7,546 nucleotides of DNA from an uncultured Ruminococcus sp. (GTDB taxonomy: Bacteria; Bacillota; Clostridia; Oscillospirales; Ruminococcaceae), in contig CALDFS010000048.1 of NCBI GenBank assembly GCA_937942105.1, positions 1 through 7,546 of the forward strand, in the 5' to 3' direction. Positions within the stretch are counted from its first letter, which is position 1, and each line of letters begins with the position of its first letter. Shown piece by piece: positions 5,065-7,546 of this stretch. The notes under the pieces were generated by a model. It was not told the origin of the DNA and ran no database searches. It saw only the letters and a list, made by a program, of their open reading frames with translations. The translations under genes were made by a program, and so were the position numbers.

Positions 5065-5961
5065 TTATTGTCCCGGCTCTTTTGCCGAGACGGTATCCTT
5101 AACAACAAACGCCGTGCCGGCAATCATGATAATCAATGCGGCGAAATAGATTCCGGTCAGCTTCTCGCCGAGAATCACAAATGATAGAAATGCTCCCACA
5201 AACGGCGCAACGGCATAATATGCGCTGGTCTTCGCTGCTCCCAAATCCCGCTGCGCGCGGATATACAGGAAAATGCTCATTCCGTATGCAACAAATCCCA
5301 GAAGCATAGCCGGAAGAATATAGCGCATCTCCGGGATTTTTTCGCCGGATATCAATGCAATCACAAAAGCTCCTCCGCCCGAAAAGATTCCTTTAAGCAC
5401 AACAATTTCATAGGTGCTTTTATCCGAGATGCTCCGGGTGCAGTTGTTCTCCAAGCCCCAGCACGCGGTAGCAAGAAGCACTAAAACCGAGCCGTAGGAG
5501 AACCGGAAGCTCCCCGTTCCTTCAAACGAAAGAAGTATGCTTGATAGTGTAATCATGCCGATAGCCGCCCAGAGCCGCTTGCTGACAGATTCTCTGAAAG
5601 CAAGGCAGGCAATAAGCGTAGTCGCCACGATTTCAAAGTTGCCGAGCAAAGAAGCGTTTGCGGCTGTACCGTATTTTATGCCGAGCATCAAAAAGATAGG
5701 TGCAAGAATGTCAAGAACTATCATTCCTATGGTATATGGCAAATCCTTTTTTGTAAGGCGCTCCGCCATATCCTCCTTGTGCCAATGGAAAATATACATT
5801 ATCCCCACGCCCGCTCCCGCTCCAAGGTACAGAAACGCCGCCATGAACGTTGCGGGGACGTTATTTAAAAGCAGCTTGGAAAGCGGGGTATTTATGGCGT
5901 AAAACGCAGCCGCCAAGAGGGCAAATATTATTGATATGTGTTTTGGTTTCGTTATTATCAC
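5065..5961 (-). CDS. EamA/DMT superfamily transporter, 10 membrane segments
   Basis: A 298-aa inner-membrane protein of the drug/metabolite transporter superfamily with two EamA repeats. Hydrophobic segments are at about 8-26, 36-58, 74-96, 100-121, 129-146, 156-172, 183-204, 214-234, 242-264 and 267-287. The motif FVILGEKLTGIYFAALIIMIAG in the last two helices is the characteristic EamA ending, and the first repeat contains the equivalent CLAFRESVSKRLWAAIGM. Such proteins export amino acids, amines or small drugs, usually by proton exchange. The start is uncertain: GTG 5961 fits the family N-terminus, but the best ribosome-binding-like motif, AAGGTGA, includes that GTG and no ATG, GTG or TTG follows at good spacing. 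It is first in the cluster with the three acetyltransferases and the nucleosidase. I see no clear promoter in front of it, so it may depend on readthrough from the methyltransferase. Confidence 0.93.
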   Translation of the reverse strand: MIITKPKHISIIFALLAAAFYAINTPLSKLLLNNVPATFMAAFLYLGAGAGVGIMYIFHWHKEDMAERLTKKDLPYTIGMIVLDILAPIFLMLGIKYGTAANASLLGNFEIVATTLIACLAFRESVSKRLWAAIGMITLSSILLSFEGTGSFRFSYGSVLVLLATACWGLENNCTRSISDKSTYEIVVLKGIFSGGGAFVIALISGEKIPEMRYILPAMLLGFVAYGMSIFLYIRAQRDLGAAKTSAYYAVAPFVGAFLSFVILGEKLTGIYFAALIIMIAGTAFVVKDTVSAKEPGQ

Positions 5962-5988
5962 CTTGATGTTGTTATTTTTTGTTCTCTA

Positions 5989-6010
5989 AACCCCTCGAAT
6001 TCGAGGGGTT
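5989..6010. repeat. 22-bp perfect palindrome between methyltransferase and transporter
   Basis: AACCCCTCG and CGAGGGGTT flank a central AATT, making every base of 5989-6010 symmetrical. As RNA it is a 9-bp hairpin with a 4-nt loop. On the minus strand it is followed by TAGAGAAC, not a T-run, and on the plus strand by AAAATCC, so it fails as a standard intrinsic terminator in both directions. It lies 25 nt after the methyltransferase stop and 27 nt before the transporter start. Possible roles are a processing or stabilising hairpin, a weak terminator, or a dimeric repressor site controlling the transporter operon. Confidence 0.6.
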
Positions 6011-6035
6011 AAAATCCGGGTTCTACATCAAACCC

Positions 6036-6908
6036 TCACTTAACTCCCCGCATAATCATAGTCACCGACATATTCGTATCCCACTGCTTAATGCCGTTGT
6101 CATACAGCTCGATTCTTTTATCGTACTTTGCATTGATTATGCCGATCAATTCCTGAATTTCGCGATCGCTAACAGCACCTGCGTCAAGCTGCGCCAAGCT
6201 TGCGGCATTATCAACAGCGCACTTTCTGTCGGCGTTTATCATGGCATAAGCCATTTCCTTTGGATAAATGGGGTTATCAGGAGTAAGATTTATTGTAATG
6301 TAGTCGGTAGTTACATCCTTAAAGCCATACTTCTCCATGCACAAGGGCATTTCCATTTCTGTTTGGGGGTATGCACATACGGCATACTTTTCGGTGATGT
6401 CCCTGAAATATTTATCCACCCGGTTCCATATTTCCTTTTCCAATTCCGATTCTTCCTTGACGCATTGCGCAGATATGTTAACCCCTTTTCTTGCCGACAA
6501 AACCAGGCAGACTCCGCCATCTTTCAACACGCGGTATTGCTCCCCATAAAACCTTGCCGGCTCGATATGCTCCGAAACGGTGTTTGAAATCGTCACATCG
6601 AACGAATTGCTTTCATATGGCAGCTGTGTGGCGTCGCCCTCCGTAAATTCGATTTGCGGGGCTATGCTTTTTGCAAACTCTATGAAATTGGAATCCCTGT
6701 CGATTCCGGCTATCCGGGCAGATGGATACCATCTTTCCAAGGACTGCGCAAGCGCTCCCGGTCCGCAGCCAATCTCCAGAATTCTTGATTTATCATTGAT
6801 TCTAAAAGCGTCGGTATATTTGCTTTTGAACATATCGGCGAATCTCAAAGCTCGGGATTCGTATAACGTGCCTACGCTTTGTATGTATGTTGACCATATT
6901 GTGTTCAT
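6036..6908 (-). CDS. Class I SAM-dependent methyltransferase
   Basis: A 290-aa Rossmann-fold methyltransferase. Motif I is ILEIGCGPG at 43-51. The acidic residue that binds the adenosyl ribose is in GIDRDS (Asp70/Asp72). GDATQLPY follows at 91-98, and the post-motif FDVTISNTVSEHI at 103-115 matches the methyltransf_11/25 type. The last ~130 residues, rich in aromatic and acidic residues, probably form the substrate-binding cap. The substrate cannot be read; small-molecule targets are usual for this type. ATG 6908 has GGAGTGA upstream with about 8 nt spacing and overlaps the stop of the truncated recombinase (ATGA). Methyltransferases of this kind recur as cargo beside serine recombinases on clostridial mobile elements, by recollection. 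It appears to be expressed from the promoter at 7203-7231. Confidence 0.92.
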   Translation of the reverse strand: MNTIWSTYIQSVGTLYESRALRFADMFKSKYTDAFRINDKSRILEIGCGPGALAQSLERWYPSARIAGIDRDSNFIEFAKSIAPQIEFTEGDATQLPYESNSFDVTISNTVSEHIEPARFYGEQYRVLKDGGVCLVLSARKGVNISAQCVKEESELEKEIWNRVDKYFRDITEKYAVCAYPQTEMEMPLCMEKYGFKDVTTDYITINLTPDNPIYPKEMAYAMINADRKCAVDNAASLAQLDAGAVSDREIQELIGIINAKYDKRIELYDNGIKQWDTNMSVTMIMRGVK

Positions 6909-7105
6909 GTGAAATCACTCCGTAGAATTATATTTTCTTGCTCCACAGATGAGGCAGAACATACATCTTCACCGACAATCAGGAAATCGTTGAACTCGGC
7001 ATAGGCTTTCATTCTGGCTTTCTGAGCATCCAGAGAATATCCATCAATCTGCATGGTGGTGGATACTCTCGTGTAAATATATACTTTTGTCTTGTCTTTT
7101 TTCAT
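6905..7105 (-). pseudogene. Truncated large serine recombinase (N-terminal remnant)
   Basis: A 66-aa frame whose first ~46 residues are the start of a large serine recombinase: KVYIYTRVSTTMQIDGYSLD, with the catalytic Ser15 and Arg13 in TRVST, then AYAEFNDFLIVGE. After Gly45-Glu46 the expected continuation, roughly YEDAGKSGK, is missing. The frame runs into 20 unrelated residues and stops exactly over the methyltransferase start. Large serine recombinases are about 450-600 aa, so nearly all of the catalytic domain, the zinc-ribbon and the coiled-coil are lost. The break is near position 6968. It has a proper ribosome binding site (GAGGA, 7-nt spacer), so it is still translated but cannot recombine DNA. 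A deletion that joined the recombinase start to the methyltransferase leader is the simplest explanation. A short functional remnant, for example one that couples translation, is possible. Confidence 0.85.
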
Positions 7106-7143
7106 ATCATTATCCTCATTCGTGCCATTGTCCGTTGCGCCAT
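7102..7143 (-). CDS. 13-codon leader frame upstream of the recombinase remnant
   Basis: A 13-residue frame (MAQRTMARMRIMI) whose ATG overlaps the stop of the preceding mini-frame as TAATG. Its TGA overlaps the recombinase ATG as ATGA. AGGGG lies 7 nt before its ATG, and part of that site lies in the 3' arm of the hairpin at 7153-7180. Translation, if it happens, could be limited by the hairpin and would deliver ribosomes to the recombinase start. In the frame of the recombinase itself the same DNA reads NGATDNGTNEDND straight into the recombinase, so the region could alternatively be a frameshifted N-terminal extension. Confidence 0.35.
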   Translation of the reverse strand: MAQRTMARMRIMI

Positions 7144-7193
7144 TATGTAACCCCTACTCCGAAATTGCTTTCAGAGTAGGTTTGGACACTCAT
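7143..7193 (-). CDS. 16-codon mini-frame at the start of the recombinase/methyltransferase transcript
   Basis: A 16-residue frame (MSVQTYSESNFGVGVT) beginning about 10 nt after the -10 box of the promoter at 7203-7231, so it would be close to leaderless. No ribosome binding site is visible. Its TAA overlaps the next ATG. The protein-like composition and overlap suggest either a leader peptide or the out-of-frame start of the original recombinase. Unrecognised. Confidence 0.3.
   Translation of the reverse strand: MSVQTYSESNFGVGVT
7153..7180 (-). repeat. Leader hairpin partly covering a ribosome binding site
   Basis: CCTACTC (7153-7159) pairs with GAGTAGG (7174-7180), continued after one mismatch by GAAA/TTTC around a TTGC loop. 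On the minus-strand transcript the 3' arm ends in GAGTAGG followed by GG, so the AGGGG ribosome binding site of the 13-codon frame is half inside the stem. There is no T-run, so it is not a terminator. A translation-control role is inferred. Confidence 0.45.
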
Positions 7194-7202
7194 CACACGT
7201 AT

Positions 7203-7231
7203 ATTATATCATGCAACGTCCTCTTTTTCAA
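7203..7231 (-). promoter_or_regulatory. Strong promoter for the recombinase remnant and methyltransferase
   Basis: TTGAAA (7231-7226), a 17-nt spacer, then a perfect TATAAT (7208-7203) on the minus strand. The expected start is near 7196. No other credible minus-strand promoter lies between here and the methyltransferase, so this one probably drives all frames down to 6036. Confidence 0.8.
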
Positions 7232-7292
7232 TAGATTTCGCAAAAGGTTTGGAATTGTTTACATTTTCATTCTCTTTGCTGTCCAAACAAAT

Positions 7293-7330
7293 CGGCGGCT
7301 CTGGAAGATTATCAATATCCAGAACCGCCG
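7293..7330 (-). terminator. 13-bp hairpin, possible weak terminator
   Basis: The arms at 7293-7305 and 7318-7330 are complementary over 13 bp around a 12-nt loop, with one C-A mismatch on the plus strand that becomes a G-U pair on the minus strand (CGGCGGTTCTGGA with TCCAGAGCCGCCG). On the minus strand ATTTGTTTGG follows, a modest U-rich tail. It could end a transcript arriving from beyond the right edge, insulating the promoter at 7203-7231. On the plus strand it would lie ahead of the short frames at 7418 onward. Confidence 0.5.
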
Positions 7331-7417
7331 CATATTTCTCTATTAATACTATTATTCTTCTAAAAATCGACTAAACAGTATTATGTACCCCTCGCTAAAA
7401 ATTAGGAAAGGACAAAA

Positions 7418-7495
7418 GTGAAGTCAAGCTCTCGGTATCTCTTCGAAGTGCTGAATTACAATTATCAAAGTAATAAAAGAACTACTACCCCATGA
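7418..7495 (+). CDS. Short plus-strand frame, 25 codons, possible leader peptide
   Basis: A GTG-initiated 25-residue frame (VKSSSRYLFEVL, then NYNYQSNKRTTTP) with a good ribosome binding site: AGGAAAGGA ending 5 nt before the GTG. Its TGA overlaps an ATG as ATGA, which suggests translational coupling to the frame running off the right edge. It is not recognised. It could be a leader peptide, or the start of a longer gene interrupted by a frameshift: one frame over, the DNA after it reads PHDWANKPTTEERQ and then stops, which also looks protein-like. No convincing plus-strand promoter is seen; TATTAT at 7379-7384 lacks a good -35. Confidence 0.35.
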   Translation: MKSSSRYLFEVLNYNYQSNKRTTTP

Positions 7496-7546
7496 CTGGG
7501 CGAACAAACCTACCACCGAGGAACGGCAGTAAAAATAAAACGCAAG
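7492..7546 (+). CDS. 5' end of a possible plus-strand gene (partial, leaves window)
   Basis: Eighteen codons from ATG 7492, open to the window edge: MTGRTNLPPRNGSKNKTQ, a basic and polar start. It has no ribosome binding site of its own; the ATG overlaps the TGA of the 25-codon frame, so it would depend on coupling. A basic N-terminus would suit a DNA- or RNA-binding protein of a mobile element, but nothing here identifies it. Confidence 0.3.
   Translation, partial: MTGRTNLPPRNGSKNKTQ

Noticed and set aside
5989..6010. Ordinary rho-independent terminator
   Set aside because: No run of T follows the stem in either direction, so I list it as a palindrome only.
5979..6587. Plus-strand 202-codon frame opposite the methyltransferase
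   Set aside because: It is a shadow of the methyltransferase gene: the minus strand carries clear catalytic motifs, while this frame has no recognisable domain.
7180..7288. GTTTGGAC (7180-7187) and GTCCAAAC (7281-7288) as ends of an insertion sequence
   Set aside because: Eight-base inverted match about 90 bp apart, with no transposase and no target duplication seen; could be chance.
7092..7346. Plus-strand 84-codon frame over the recombinase promoter region
   Set aside because: It overlaps the minus-strand recombinase start, its promoter and two hairpins, resembles no protein, and has no ribosome binding site of note.
1..7546. CRISPR array, rRNA, prophage structural genes
   Set aside because: No regularly spaced repeats, no rRNA-like sequence and no phage structural proteins were seen.

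Overview
The window reads as a piece of a Firmicutes (Clostridia, probably gut Oscillospiraceae-like) chromosome with mid-range base composition. The evidence is protein style (an ECF sigma factor of the Clostridia type, GNAT families common in that group), strong AGGAGG-type ribosome binding sites, TTGAAA-17-TAYAAT promoters, and a clostridial-type large serine recombinase remnant. The assignment is inference from recognition, not from a search. Every confident gene is on the minus strand, so transcription runs right to left.

Left part (1-2420): an ECF sigma factor with a probable self-recognised promoter, followed downstream by the first codons of another gene. Next is a single-gene unit encoding an XRE-type helix-turn-helix domain fused to a complete M18 aminopeptidase. 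This unit has its own near-consensus promoter and a clean intrinsic terminator. For both the sigma factor and the fusion gene the ribosome binding site points to an internal TTG start rather than the longest open frame.

Middle gap (about 2420-2785): a GC-rich, heavily palindromic stretch with no convincing gene. Its core, 2504-2606, folds into a compact four-way cloverleaf: a 10-bp closing stem and three arms of 6, 21 and 7 bp, with only three unpaired junction bases. A minus-strand promoter candidate reads into it. The fold pairs slightly better as minus-strand RNA, because one A-C mismatch becomes G-U. This is the most unusual structure in the window.

Operon-like block (2786-5961): in transcription order, an EamA/DMT-type exporter, three different GNAT N-acetyltransferases and an MTA/SAH nucleosidase. 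The genes are tightly spaced, with one ATGA overlap. A small-molecule acetylation/export cluster next to S-adenosyl-by-product recycling is plausible, but substrates cannot be read from sequence.

Right part (5962-7546): the debris of a mobile element. A class I SAM-dependent methyltransferase is preceded by the first ~46 residues of a large serine recombinase that is then cut off. Upstream of that are two tiny frames, and each stop codon overlaps the next start (TAATG, ATGA, ATGA). A strong promoter drives the set, so the methyltransferase now appears to sit under the recombinase promoter. At the right edge a short plus-strand frame with a good ribosome binding site is coupled by ATGA to a second frame that runs off the window.
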